A DNA stretch of 64,000 nt from an uncultured Lachnospiraceae bacterium (GTDB lineage: Bacteria > Bacillota > Clostridia > Lachnospirales > Lachnospiraceae): positions 1-64,000 of the forward strand of contig CACZBD010000012.1 of NCBI GenBank assembly GCA_902779305.1. The letters are read 5' to 3'. The position numbers were made by a program, and so were the translations under genes. Shown here one piece after another: positions 42,776-50,434 of this stretch. Under the pieces are notes generated by a model that worked only from the letters and a program-made list of their open reading frames with translations, had not been told where the DNA came from and made no database searches. Each line of letters begins with the position of its first letter. Position 1 is the stretch's first letter.

Positions 42776-44302
42776 ATGAGTGAACAGTATGCGATCGAAT
42801 GCAGGGGCATCACGAAAATATTCGGCGGAAAAGTAACCGCCAATGACCATGTCGACCTGCAGTTGAAATTCGGCGAGATCTTGGCGCTGCTTGGCGAAAA
42901 CGGATCGGGCAAGACAACGCTGATGAACATGCTTTCCGGCATTTACCGCCCGGATGGCGGCACGATCTTTGTAAGAGGAGAGGAAGTGTTCATCAATTCC
43001 CCGGTCGATGCCATGAACCTGGGGATCGGGATGATCCATCAGCATTTCAAACTGGTCAACGTCTTCAGCGCGATGGACAATATCGCGATCGGAACGAAGG
43101 GCCGGCGGCTCTCTACAGCCAAGATGCGGGAGAAGATCCGGGAGATCTCCTCGCGTTTCGGGCTGGAAGTGGATCCGGACAAGAAGATCTACGACATGTC
43201 GGTATCCGAAAAGCAGACGGTCGAGATCTTAAAGGTTTTGTACCGCGGCTCCGACATCCTGATCTTAGACGAGCCGACCGCCGTGCTGACGCCGCAGGAG
43301 ACCGAAAAACTCTTTGCGATCCTCAAGAAGATGCGCGATGAAGGTAAGGCGATCATCATCATTACCCATAAACTGAACGAGGTCATGGAGATCAGTGACA
43401 GGGTTTCGGTCTTAAGAAAAGGCAAGTCCGTTGCAAGCGTGAACACTGCGGAAACGGACGAACTGAAACTGACGGAACTCATGGTGGGGCATTCCGTGGA
43501 TCTTTCGATCAGAAGGCCGGAAACGGACAAGAAAGACGGCGTCCTGAAGGTGTCGGGCCTCAGTGTGACCGGCGCGGAAGGCATGAAGATGCTCAAAGAT
43601 GTTTCCTTTGAAGTAAAAGGCGGCGAGATCCTCGGTGTTGCGGGCGTCGCCGGCAGCGGACAGAAGGAACTCTGTGAAGCGATCACCGGCCTCATCCCCT
43701 TTGAGCAGGGCTCCGTCAAGCTTGAAGATACCGAATTGAAGGGAAAATCACCCTTTGAGATCTTAAACCTCGGCGTATCGATCAGTTTTGTGCCGGAAGA
43801 CCGTCTCGGCATGGGACTGGTCAGTTCCATGGGGATCACCGACAACATGCTTCTTCGGACCTATTACAAGACGCCCGGCTTATTTATCGACAGGAAGCCC
43901 GCCAAGGAAATGGCGGACAAACTGATCGACAGGCTTCAGATCTTAACACCCGGAACCGAGACACCGGTCAGACTGCTTTCCGGCGGAAACGTGCAGAAAG
44001 TTTTGCTCGGGCGCGAGATCGAATCCGCGCCGAGAGTCCTGATCACTGCCTATGCGGTACGGGGCCTTGATATCAATTCTTCCTACGCGATCTATGATCT
44101 TTTGAACGAACAGAAGGAAAAAGGCGTTGCGGTCTTGAACATCGGTGAAGATCTCGATGTGCTGCTGGCGCTTTGCGACAGGATCCTGGTGCTCTGTCAC
44201 GGAGAAGTGACCGGGATCGTTGATGCGAAAAATACGACCAAAGAACAGCTTGGACTGCTGATGACAGGGATCAAGCAGGAGAAGGAGGCGGCCCATGTCT
44301 GA
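42776..44302 (+). CDS. ABC transporter ATP-binding protein (duplicated NBD, NupO/YufO-like)
   Basis: A 508-residue protein with two nucleotide-binding domains, as in nucleoside and sugar importers. The ATG at 42776 (MSEQYAIECRGITKIFGG) is preferred; the open frame extends 30 codons further up without a good start. Domain 1 is intact: Walker A GENGSGKTT, a diverged signature MSVSEKQTVEIL, and Walker B ILILDEPTAVLTPQE. Domain 2 has GVAGSGQKEL (no Walker Lys) and LSGGNVQKVLLGRE. Where relatives have AAQPTRGLD it has ITAYAVRGLD. The second site is thus probably non-hydrolytic. It overlaps the first permease gene by 8 bp. Confidence 0.92.
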   Translation: MSEQYAIECRGITKIFGGKVTANDHVDLQLKFGEILALLGENGSGKTTLMNMLSGIYRPDGGTIFVRGEEVFINSPVDAMNLGIGMIHQHFKLVNVFSAMDNIAIGTKGRRLSTAKMREKIREISSRFGLEVDPDKKIYDMSVSEKQTVEILKVLYRGSDILILDEPTAVLTPQETEKLFAILKKMRDEGKAIIIITHKLNEVMEISDRVSVLRKGKSVASVNTAETDELKLTELMVGHSVDLSIRRPETDKKDGVLKVSGLSVTGAEGMKMLKDVSFEVKGGEILGVAGVAGSGQKELCEAITGLIPFEQGSVKLEDTELKGKSPFEILNLGVSISFVPEDRLGMGLVSSMGITDNMLLRTYYKTPGLFIDRKPAKEMADKLIDRLQILTPGTETPVRLLSGGNVQKVLLGREIESAPRVLITAYAVRGLDINSSYAIYDLLNEQKEKGVAVLNIGEDLDVLLALCDRILVLCHGEVTGIVDAKNTTKEQLGLLMTGIKQEKEAAHV

Positions 44303-45401
44303 TCATACCACGCATAAAGAACCGCTCCTGCGTGTGAGCAAACGCAGGGAACTGACAAAACGGCAGGCCTTCGGTGTCAAGATGATCTCCCTGCTTTTGG
44401 CTTTGATCGCCGGCGGCATCTTTCTTGCCGTACTCGGCTTCAATCCGTTTGTGATCTACGGGACGATCGTGTCCGGCGCCTTCAGGAGCAAGCTTGCCGT
44501 GCAGGGCACCGTCAAACTGATGATCCCGCTTCTCATTTCTGCGCTCGGTGTCACGCTGGCCTATAAGATGCAGTTCTGGAACATCGGCGCGGAAGGACAG
44601 ATCATCATGGGCGCAGTCTTTGCTTCCTATTTTGCGCTGTTCCACAGTAACTGGCCGCGTCCCGTTCTGCTGATCGTCATGCTGCTTGCAGCCATGATCG
44701 GCGGCGGCATCTGGGGTCTGATCCCGGCATTTTTCAAGAACAAATGGAACACGAATGAAACACTGTTTACGCTGATGCTGAACTATATCGCGCTGCACAT
44801 CATTTCCTTTTTGCGGGACGGCCCGTGGCGGGATCCGGCGAACCCCGGATTTGCCAAGATCGCGACGTTTGAAGAAAACGCGACACTGCCGAAACTGTTC
44901 GGCGTGCATATCGGATGGCTCATCGCGCTCATTCTGTTTGTGCTGGTATACATTTATCTGAAATATACAAAGCAGGGGTATGAGATCAGCGTGATCGGCG
45001 GTTCGAAAGCGACCGCGAACTATGCCGGGATGCATGTGAAGAAGATCATCATCCGGACGATTTTTTTATCCGGCGCGATCTGCGGGATCGCAGGCTTTTC
45101 CAATGCGGCAGGTTCTGACTTAACGCTTGCGACCGGGGTTGCGGGCGGCGTCGGTTTCACCGCGATCATCGTGGCCTGGCTTGCGGATCTGGAACCTTTG
45201 GGGATCCTGGTGGTCTCGTTCCTCTTTGCCGTGCTGGACAAGGGTTCAAGTGTCATCCAGTCCGCATACGGACTGTCCACGGACTGTTCGGATGTGCTTG
45301 AAGGGATCATTTTATTCTTTGTGATCGCCGGCGGATTTTTTGTCAGATACAGATTTGTGCCAAGGAAGCGCAAAGAAGAGAAGGGCGGTGAGAACGCATG
45401 A
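44295..45401 (+). CDS. ABC transporter permease (NupP/YufP-like)
   Basis: A 368-residue integral membrane permease of the BPD_transp_2 family, with about nine helices. AFRSKLAVQGTVKLMIPLLISALGV and the EAA-like NIGAEGQIIMGAVFASYFAL segment are typical. It pairs with the following permease to form a heterodimeric channel. It overlaps both neighbours (8 bp upstream, 4 bp downstream), so translation is coupled. Confidence 0.93.
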   Translation: MSDHTTHKEPLLRVSKRRELTKRQAFGVKMISLLLALIAGGIFLAVLGFNPFVIYGTIVSGAFRSKLAVQGTVKLMIPLLISALGVTLAYKMQFWNIGAEGQIIMGAVFASYFALFHSNWPRPVLLIVMLLAAMIGGGIWGLIPAFFKNKWNTNETLFTLMLNYIALHIISFLRDGPWRDPANPGFAKIATFEENATLPKLFGVHIGWLIALILFVLVYIYLKYTKQGYEISVIGGSKATANYAGMHVKKIIIRTIFLSGAICGIAGFSNAAGSDLTLATGVAGGVGFTAIIVAWLADLEPLGILVVSFLFAVLDKGSSVIQSAYGLSTDCSDVLEGIILFFVIAGGFFVRYRFVPRKRKEEKGGENA

Positions 45402-46354
45402 ATTTCTGGGTGAATTTTATTGTGGCTGCTGTTGTGGCCGGAACACCGCTTTTATTCGGAACGCTCGGGGAGATCATGAATGAGCGTGTCGGCCATCTGA
45501 ACTTGGGTGTGGAAGGCATGATGTCGCTTGGCGCGATCGCGGGCTTCATGGTCGGATATAAAACGGATAATTTTGCGCTGGCCATGATCGCCGCATTTCT
45601 TTCAGGTGCTGCGGGAGCTCTGGTCTATGCGGTGGTGACCGTGACTTTTATGGCCAATCATACCGTAGCCGGTCTGACGCTTACGATCTTTGGGATCGGA
45701 CTGACAAACGTGATCGGCTTCCATTATCTCGGAATGTCGGAAAGCGGGACCTTAAAGCTTCCGGAACAGATCACGCAGCAGATGCGCTCGATCCATATCG
45801 AAGGCTTAAGCGACATCCCCGTGATCGGGGACCTGCTGTTCCAATACAATCCGTTCGTATACTTAGGGATCGTCTTTGCGATCCTCTTAGCGCTCTTTTA
45901 CAACAGGACCAAAGCCGGCCTGAACGTCATTGCCATCGGCGAGAACCCGGCCGCAGCGGATGCGGCGGGCGTGCATGTGACCGCATGGAAGTATGTGAAC
46001 ATCGTGATCGGCGGCGGGATCTGCGGGATCGGCGGCGCATTTACGATCATGATCACGAACGGTGGTGTCTGGATCTCGGACTGTGTCGGGGGACTCGGCT
46101 GGATCGCCGTGGCGCTCGTGATCTTTGCGACCTGGAAACCGATGAACGCGATCTGGGGCGCATTTGTGTTTGGCGCGATGCGCATCTTAAAATACTATGT
46201 CAATAAGGAGATCATCCACATTCCGGATGCGTTCTATGACATGCTGCCGTTCCTGGTCACGGCCATCATCCTGGTCGTCGTATCCGTCAGACAGGTCAAA
46301 GACAAAGCCCAGCCGGCGGCCTGCGGGACAAACTATTTCCGCGAAGACCGGTAA
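45398..46354 (+). CDS. ABC transporter permease (NupQ/YufQ-like)
   Basis: A 318-residue permease, second half of the BMP-family importer. Characteristic segments are TPLLFGTLGEIMNERVGHLNLGVEGMM, VTFMANHTVAGLTLTIFGIGLTNVIG, NRTKAGLNVIAIGENPAAADAAGV and WKPMNAIWGAFVFG. It starts within ATGA shared with the previous gene. Last gene of the operon; a hairpin terminator follows ~45 bp downstream. Confidence 0.93.
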   Translation: MNFWVNFIVAAVVAGTPLLFGTLGEIMNERVGHLNLGVEGMMSLGAIAGFMVGYKTDNFALAMIAAFLSGAAGALVYAVVTVTFMANHTVAGLTLTIFGIGLTNVIGFHYLGMSESGTLKLPEQITQQMRSIHIEGLSDIPVIGDLLFQYNPFVYLGIVFAILLALFYNRTKAGLNVIAIGENPAAADAAGVHVTAWKYVNIVIGGGICGIGGAFTIMITNGGVWISDCVGGLGWIAVALVIFATWKPMNAIWGAFVFGAMRILKYYVNKEIIHIPDAFYDMLPFLVTAIILVVVSVRQVKDKAQPAACGTNYFREDR

Positions 46355-46400
46355 AGCGGTGGCAAAAGGTTAACATAAACAAGTTGTTATATCATTATGA

Positions 46401-46429
46401 AAAACTGTCGGAAACCCGGCAGTTTTTTT
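46401..46429 (+). terminator. Terminator of the ABC importer operon
   Basis: AAAACTGTCGG (46401-46411) pairs with CCGGCAGTTTT (46416-46426) with one G-T wobble, followed by further T's. Confidence 0.8.
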
Positions 46430-46568
46430 GTGTCCGGAAGCTTTTTATTTTCATTTCCATTTCCCGATCCGAAGAAAGAAAACTTAAAGACTGTCTGAAA
46501 ACCGCCGAAAAAGGCGACGAAAAAGCCTCCGGAAAGAGCAGGCCTGCCATGATACGGCGGACAGGCGT

Positions 46569-46599
46569 ATTTTGTGGCTTCCACAACATTTTGTGGCTT
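46569..46599 (+). repeat. 12-bp direct repeat and dyad upstream of tetR
   Basis: ATTTTGTGGCTT occurs at 46569-46580 and 46588-46599. Part of the first copy also forms a TTGTGG-CTT-CCACAA dyad (46572-46586). The rest of the 414-bp gene-free stretch 46355-46768 holds a terminator, the tetR promoter and the 13-bp array. An 81-codon frame inside it has no gene-like features. Confidence 0.7.
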
Positions 46600-46625
46600 T
46601 TGGGTGATTTTTATACAAAAAGTGG

Positions 46626-46654
46626 TTGACATGGTTTCCATAACATATTACAAT
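46626..46654 (+). promoter_or_regulatory. tetR promoter overlapped by the 13-bp array
   Basis: TTGACA (46626-46631), 17 nt, TACAAT (46649-46654). The first two 13-bp units occupy the spacer and -10 box; five more lie downstream of the start site (~46661). Confidence 0.8.
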
Positions 46655-46722
46655 AACGGTGTTATATAACTTAGATGCGTAACTTAGATATGCAACTTCG
46701 TTACATAACAGAAATACATAAC
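46632..46722 (+). repeat. Array of seven 13-bp repeats (array 2)
   Basis: AAC recurs exactly every 13 bp, ending at 46644, 46657, 46670, 46683, 46696, 46709 and 46722. Units share the consensus nnnRATAYATAAC with array 1; GTTATATAAC (46661-46670) is a perfect palindrome and GTTACATAAC (46700-46709) is near-palindromic. The array covers the promoter spacer, the -10 box and the leader of tetR, the position expected for an operator array. TCAATGTTGAT follows at 46731-46741. Confidence 0.92.
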
Positions 46723-46768
46723 ATTGTTATTCAATGTTGATCCGTGCGTTGCACAAATGGAGTGGATC

Positions 46769-47335
46769 ATGCCGCCGCGTGAGAGGGTTTCGAAAGAACA
46801 GGTTCTGAATACGGCATTTCGCATGACAAGAGAAAACGGTTTCGAAGAACTGACCGCCAGAAAGTTAGCGGAGCAGTTGAACAGTTCCACACAGCCGATC
46901 TTTCGTGCGTATGCAAATATGGACATGCTGAAGAAGGATCTTTTCTTTAAGAGCACCGAGTTCTTCTCGGATTACATGCTTTCGAAGAAATCGGGATCGC
47001 AGCCGCAGTATCTGTCGATGGCCATGGCTTATATCGATCTGGCGCAGAGGGAACGCCACTTGTTTAAGCTGATCGCTTCCATCGATGATTACGGAACAGA
47101 TGAGATCCGGGAATTCCTGCAGGGGGAAAACAGTGAATTACCGGACAAACTGCCGGACACAGGGGAAATGGACGGCAAACAGAAGAGGGAACTGTTCCGC
47201 ATGATCTGGATGTTCACCCACGGGGTGGCCACGCTGGTGACGGCAAAGCGGGTCAACATGACGGAAAACGAGATCAAAAAGCTTTTGATGAAGGCGTACG
47301 AAGGCTTTTTGGGATCATACGATCACGGAGGCTAG
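46769..47335 (+). CDS. TetR/AcrR-family transcriptional regulator
   Basis: A 188-residue regulator. The ATG at 46769 (MPPRERVSKEQ) is chosen because GGAG lies 6 nt before it; the frame is open further up but has no better site. The N-terminal helix-turn-helix (residues ~8-50: VLNTAFRMTRENGFEELTARKLAEQLNSS, then PIFRAYANMDML) is typical. The C-terminal ligand domain contains MIWMFTHGVATLVTAKRVNM, as in TetR_C_33-like clostridial members. The 13-bp array over its own promoter suggests autoregulation. Likely targets are its own gene and any locus with the same array. Confidence 0.9.
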   Translation: MPPRERVSKEQVLNTAFRMTRENGFEELTARKLAEQLNSSTQPIFRAYANMDMLKKDLFFKSTEFFSDYMLSKKSGSQPQYLSMAMAYIDLAQRERHLFKLIASIDDYGTDEIREFLQGENSELPDKLPDTGEMDGKQKRELFRMIWMFTHGVATLVTAKRVNMTENEIKKLLMKAYEGFLGSYDHGG

Positions 47336-47416
47336 AAGGGAAGCCGATGTGACGTTCGCCCTTGCCTGAAGGCAGGGACAGTACCGGAATATGAGGAGAT
47401 AACAGGGGGTCAATCC

Positions 47417-47728
47417 GTGACATTTGAAGAAAGAGAGCGTATTCGGCGTAAAAAGAGGCGCAGGAAACAGATGCGGCGCACCATGAGGAGTGTTCTGCTG
47501 TTCCCGTCACGGTTGCCTCATGTGAGTGAACAGGTGGTTCTTACTGCCGTAAAAGCCTGTGAGATCATCGGACTCGTCTTTGTGGTCCTCCTGATCTGCA
47601 GCATGCTGAATCCGAGCGGACTGCTGACGGTCCTGAGAACGGTTTCGGCCCTGGCATTCTTTGTTTTGTTTTTTTTTATAAAACTTGAGGAATATCAGGA
47701 CGTTTTGGAAAAGTACACCGCGTTTTGA
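47417..47728 (+). CDS. Small basic membrane protein, unknown
   Basis: A 103-residue protein beginning at a GTG with AGGGGGT upstream. The first ~25 residues are extremely basic (EERERIRRKKRRRKQMRRTMR). Two hydrophobic helices follow (~45-65 and ~70-88), and a short acidic C-terminal tail. It may be a small membrane-anchored protein whose basic end touches phospholipid or nucleic acid. No family was recognised. It lies 81 bp after tetR in the same direction and may share its transcript. Confidence 0.55.
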   Translation: MTFEERERIRRKKRRRKQMRRTMRSVLLFPSRLPHVSEQVVLTAVKACEIIGLVFVVLLICSMLNPSGLLTVLRTVSALAFFVLFFFIKLEEYQDVLEKYTAF

Positions 47729-47755
47729 AGGGAAGCGCAGTGTGTGATCTTTAGA

Positions 47756-47784
47756 TTTATGAGTGGGGATATTGCGTATATAAT
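47756..47784 (+). promoter_or_regulatory. Promoter of potassium channel gene
   Basis: TTTATG (47756-47761), 17 nt, TATAAT (47779-47784). A perfect dyad starts 1 bp after the -10 box. Confidence 0.5.
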
Positions 47785-47785
47785 A

Positions 47786-47812
47786 AGAGCAGGTGAGGGG
47801 AACACCTGCTCT
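47786..47812 (+). repeat. 10-bp dyad at the channel-gene transcription start
   Basis: AGAGCAGGTG (47786-47795) and CACCTGCTCT (47803-47812) are exact reverse complements around a 7-nt loop, followed by TTG. Lying over the predicted start site, it reads best as an operator or leader hairpin. With only two or three T's it is a poor terminator for the upstream gene. Confidence 0.65.
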
Positions 47813-47846
47813 TTGTAAGATAACGGGAAAGGCGGAGATAAGCGGT

Positions 47847-49010
47847 ATGGAGAAGAAAAGCATTCGCAGAAAGGTCTTTCAGATCATTTCGATCGGCAAC
47901 AAGTCGGATCTGCCGTCGAGGATCTTTGATATTGCGCTGGTGGTCGTGATCGTATGCAACCTTACGGTCACACTGCTCTCGACATTTGATTACTGGGACA
48001 GATATGACAACATCTTAAACAGCATCGAACTGGTCACGATCGTGTTGTTTCTGATCGAATATGTCCTGCGCCTGTGGACGGCGGACTATCTGTATCCGGA
48101 CAAGAAAAGGGCACTTGCCGTAATCGCTTTTGTCTTTTCCCTAAGCGGTCTCATCGACCTGCTGACGTTTCTGCCGTATTTCCTGCCGTTTCTGTTTCCA
48201 GCGGGCGCGGTGGCCTTCCGGATGCTGCGCGTGATCAGGATCTTCAGACTGTTCAGGATCAATGCGCAGAATGATGCGTTTTCCGTGATCGTCGATGTTT
48301 TGTATGAAAAAAGGAACCAGCTGCTGTTTTCGATCGTGCTGATCCTGATCTTTATGGTCGCTGCTTCCCTCTGCATGTATGACCTGGAACATGAGGCGCA
48401 GCCGGAAGCCTTTGAGAACGCATTCTCGGGGATCTGGTGGTCGGTTTCGACGCTGCTGACGGTCGGCTACGGGGATATTTACCCGATCACGATCGCAGGA
48501 AGGATCATGGCGATCATCATCTCGTTCCTCGGCGTCGGCATGGTGGCGATCCCGACAGGTATCATTTCCGCCGGATTCGTGCAGCAGTATACGAAGCGCA
48601 AGTCGATGCTGAATTACGGCAGAGAACACGAACTGGAATTTGTGACCGTGAGCATTCCGGGCGGACATCCCTGGGAAGGCATGCGGCTGGATCAGATCAC
48701 GCTGCCGCCGTCGCTCTTTGTGTCCAATGTGGTCCGCGGCCGTGAAAACATGCCGGTCAGGGACGATCTCATCCTCTGTGCTGCGGACACGCTGATGCTT
48801 GCAACGCTGAACCGCAGGGAAGAATCCGGAGAGAATCTGCGGGAAGTCCGTGTGGAATACAACAACGAATGGATCGGAAGACCTGTCCGGGAACTGGATC
48901 TGCAGTCCGATGAGCATGTCGTGCTGATCAGAAGGAATGATAAAAATCTGGTGCCGGACGCTTCCACGACGGTCCGCGAAGGCGACGCGGTGCTCCTTTA
49001 CAACAACTGA
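47847..49010 (+). CDS. Voltage-gated-type potassium channel with C-terminal TrkA-C domain
   Basis: A 387-residue six-helix channel. The ATG at 47847 follows GGCGGAG; the longer open frame starts in the leader dyad. Helices S1-S3 are followed by an S4-like segment with regularly spaced arginines (FRMLRVIRIFRLFRI). The pore has the potassium selectivity filter V-G-Y-G-D at residues 206-210 (TLLTVGYGDIYP). The cytoplasmic part has two TrkA-C-like halves (YGREHELEFVTVSIPGG onward and VRVEYNNEWIGRPVRELDL to REGDAVLLYNN). An RCK nucleotide domain is not evident. Likely a K+ conductance regulated through the TrkA-C region. Confidence 0.88.
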   Translation: MEKKSIRRKVFQIISIGNKSDLPSRIFDIALVVVIVCNLTVTLLSTFDYWDRYDNILNSIELVTIVLFLIEYVLRLWTADYLYPDKKRALAVIAFVFSLSGLIDLLTFLPYFLPFLFPAGAVAFRMLRVIRIFRLFRINAQNDAFSVIVDVLYEKRNQLLFSIVLILIFMVAASLCMYDLEHEAQPEAFENAFSGIWWSVSTLLTVGYGDIYPITIAGRIMAIIISFLGVGMVAIPTGIISAGFVQQYTKRKSMLNYGREHELEFVTVSIPGGHPWEGMRLDQITLPPSLFVSNVVRGRENMPVRDDLILCAADTLMLATLNRREESGENLREVRVEYNNEWIGRPVRELDLQSDEHVVLIRRNDKNLVPDASTTVREGDAVLLYNN

Positions 49011-49015
49011 GTTTC

Positions 49016-49044
49016 TTTACAACAGACAGGCCGGAAGGTATACT
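49016..49044 (+). promoter_or_regulatory. Promoter of MATE gene
   Basis: TTTACA (49016-49021), 17 nt, TATACT (49039-49044). The ATG is only 10 nt after the -10 box, so the leader would be ~4 nt and has no room for a Shine-Dalgarno sequence. Read-through from the channel gene is an alternative. Confidence 0.55.
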
Positions 49045-49054
49045 TACAGATACG

Positions 49055-50428
49055 ATGAACACGGATATCAAAAGAAGTGAAAACAAGATGGGCACCATGC
49101 CGGTGGGGAAACTGCTTGTCACCATGTCCCTGCCGATGATGGCATCGATGCTGGTGCAGGCCCTTTACAATATCGTGGACAGCATTTTTGTCGCCAGGAT
49201 CTGTGAAAACGCGCTGACGGCAGTATCTCTTGCCTTTCCGATCCAGACACTGATGATCGGACTCGGGGTCGGGCTTGGCGTCGGCATGAATGCGGTCCTT
49301 TCCAGATCTTTGGGTGAAAAGGATGCGGAAAAAGTCACGGCCTCTGCCATGAACGCGCTGTTCATGACGCTTGTCAACATCGCGATCTTTCTGTTGATCG
49401 GATTCTTTGCGATCAGGCCGTTCTACTTAAGCCAGACGGACAATGCCGAGATCGTGGGTTTCGGCGTGGATTATCTGACGATCGTCTGCTGCTTTTCGAC
49501 AGGCATCTTTTTCCAGGTGATCTTCGAAAAGCTGCTGCAGTCTACCGGAAGGACCTTAGAGTCCATGTTTTCCCAGCTTGTCGGTGCCGTGACTAATCTG
49601 ATCTTTGATCCGATCCTGATCTTCGGCCTCTTAGGGTTCCCGAAACTCGGCGTCAAAGGCGCAGCCATCGCAACGGTTGCCGGCCAGTTTATGGGAGCGA
49701 CTGTAGGACTGCTTCTCAATATTTTCAGAAATCCCGATATCCGTTTCCGGATCAAAGGCTTCAGGCCAAGCATCCCGATCATCGGGGAGATCTACCGTGT
49801 CGGCCTGCCTTCCATCATCATGCAGGGCGTCGGTTCCCTGATGACCTATACGATGAACCAGATCCTGATCGTCTTTTCCACAACGGCAACGGCGGTCTTC
49901 GGCGTGTATTTTAAACTGCAGAGTTTTGTGTTCATGCCGCTTTTCGGAATGAACAGCGGGATGATCCCGATCATCGCATACAACTACGGGGCAAGAAACC
50001 GCAAACGCATGATCGATACGATCCGTGTCGCGACCGTGATCGCGGTTTCGATCATGCTGGTCGGCCTGTTCGTGTTTGAAGTATTCCCGTCTGCTTTGTT
50101 TGCTCTGTTTGACGCATCGGATCATATGCTTGAAATGGGGGATCTTGCGCTTAGGATCATCGCGATCCATTTTCCGATCGCAGCGGTCTGCATCGTGTTC
50201 GGATCGACGTTTCAGGCGCTTGGGAACGGCGTCTATTCTCTGGTCGTTTCTCTGATCAGGCAGGTTGTCGTGCTCCTGCCGGCTGCGTTTCTTCTGTCGC
50301 GTCTCGGTGAGGTCCGCTTTGTCTGGTGGGCATTTCCGATCGCCGAGGTCGCTTCCCTTATCGTTTCCGTGATCTGTATGGTTAGGATCTACAAGAATGT
50401 GATCAGCAAAGTGCCGGAGGGCGCATAA
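49055..50428 (+). CDS. MATE-family multidrug/cation efflux transporter
   Basis: A 457-residue, 12-helix exporter driven by Na+ or H+. The start MGTMPVGKLLVTMSLPMMASMLVQALYNIVDSIFVARI is the clostridial MATE signature. The internal repeat begins around GEIYRVGLPSIIMQGVGSLMTY, and FGMNSGMIPIIAYNYGARN is typical. Substrate unknown. It starts 44 bp after the channel gene; no Shine-Dalgarno sequence is visible. Confidence 0.92.
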   Translation: MNTDIKRSENKMGTMPVGKLLVTMSLPMMASMLVQALYNIVDSIFVARICENALTAVSLAFPIQTLMIGLGVGLGVGMNAVLSRSLGEKDAEKVTASAMNALFMTLVNIAIFLLIGFFAIRPFYLSQTDNAEIVGFGVDYLTIVCCFSTGIFFQVIFEKLLQSTGRTLESMFSQLVGAVTNLIFDPILIFGLLGFPKLGVKGAAIATVAGQFMGATVGLLLNIFRNPDIRFRIKGFRPSIPIIGEIYRVGLPSIIMQGVGSLMTYTMNQILIVFSTTATAVFGVYFKLQSFVFMPLFGMNSGMIPIIAYNYGARNRKRMIDTIRVATVIAVSIMLVGLFVFEVFPSALFALFDASDHMLEMGDLALRIIAIHFPIAAVCIVFGSTFQALGNGVYSLVVSLIRQVVVLLPAAFLLSRLGEVRFVWWAFPIAEVASLIVSVICMVRIYKNVISKVPEGA

Positions 50429-50434
50429 TTTCAT

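Noticed and set aside
46384-46629. 81-codon frame between the importer operon and tetR
   Set aside because: It runs through a terminator hairpin and a direct repeat, lacks a ribosome binding site, and has no gene-like composition.
47786-47815. Terminator of the small membrane protein gene
   Set aside because: The stem is good, but only two or three T's follow it, and the dyad begins right after a TATAAT box, so an operator or leader hairpin fits better.
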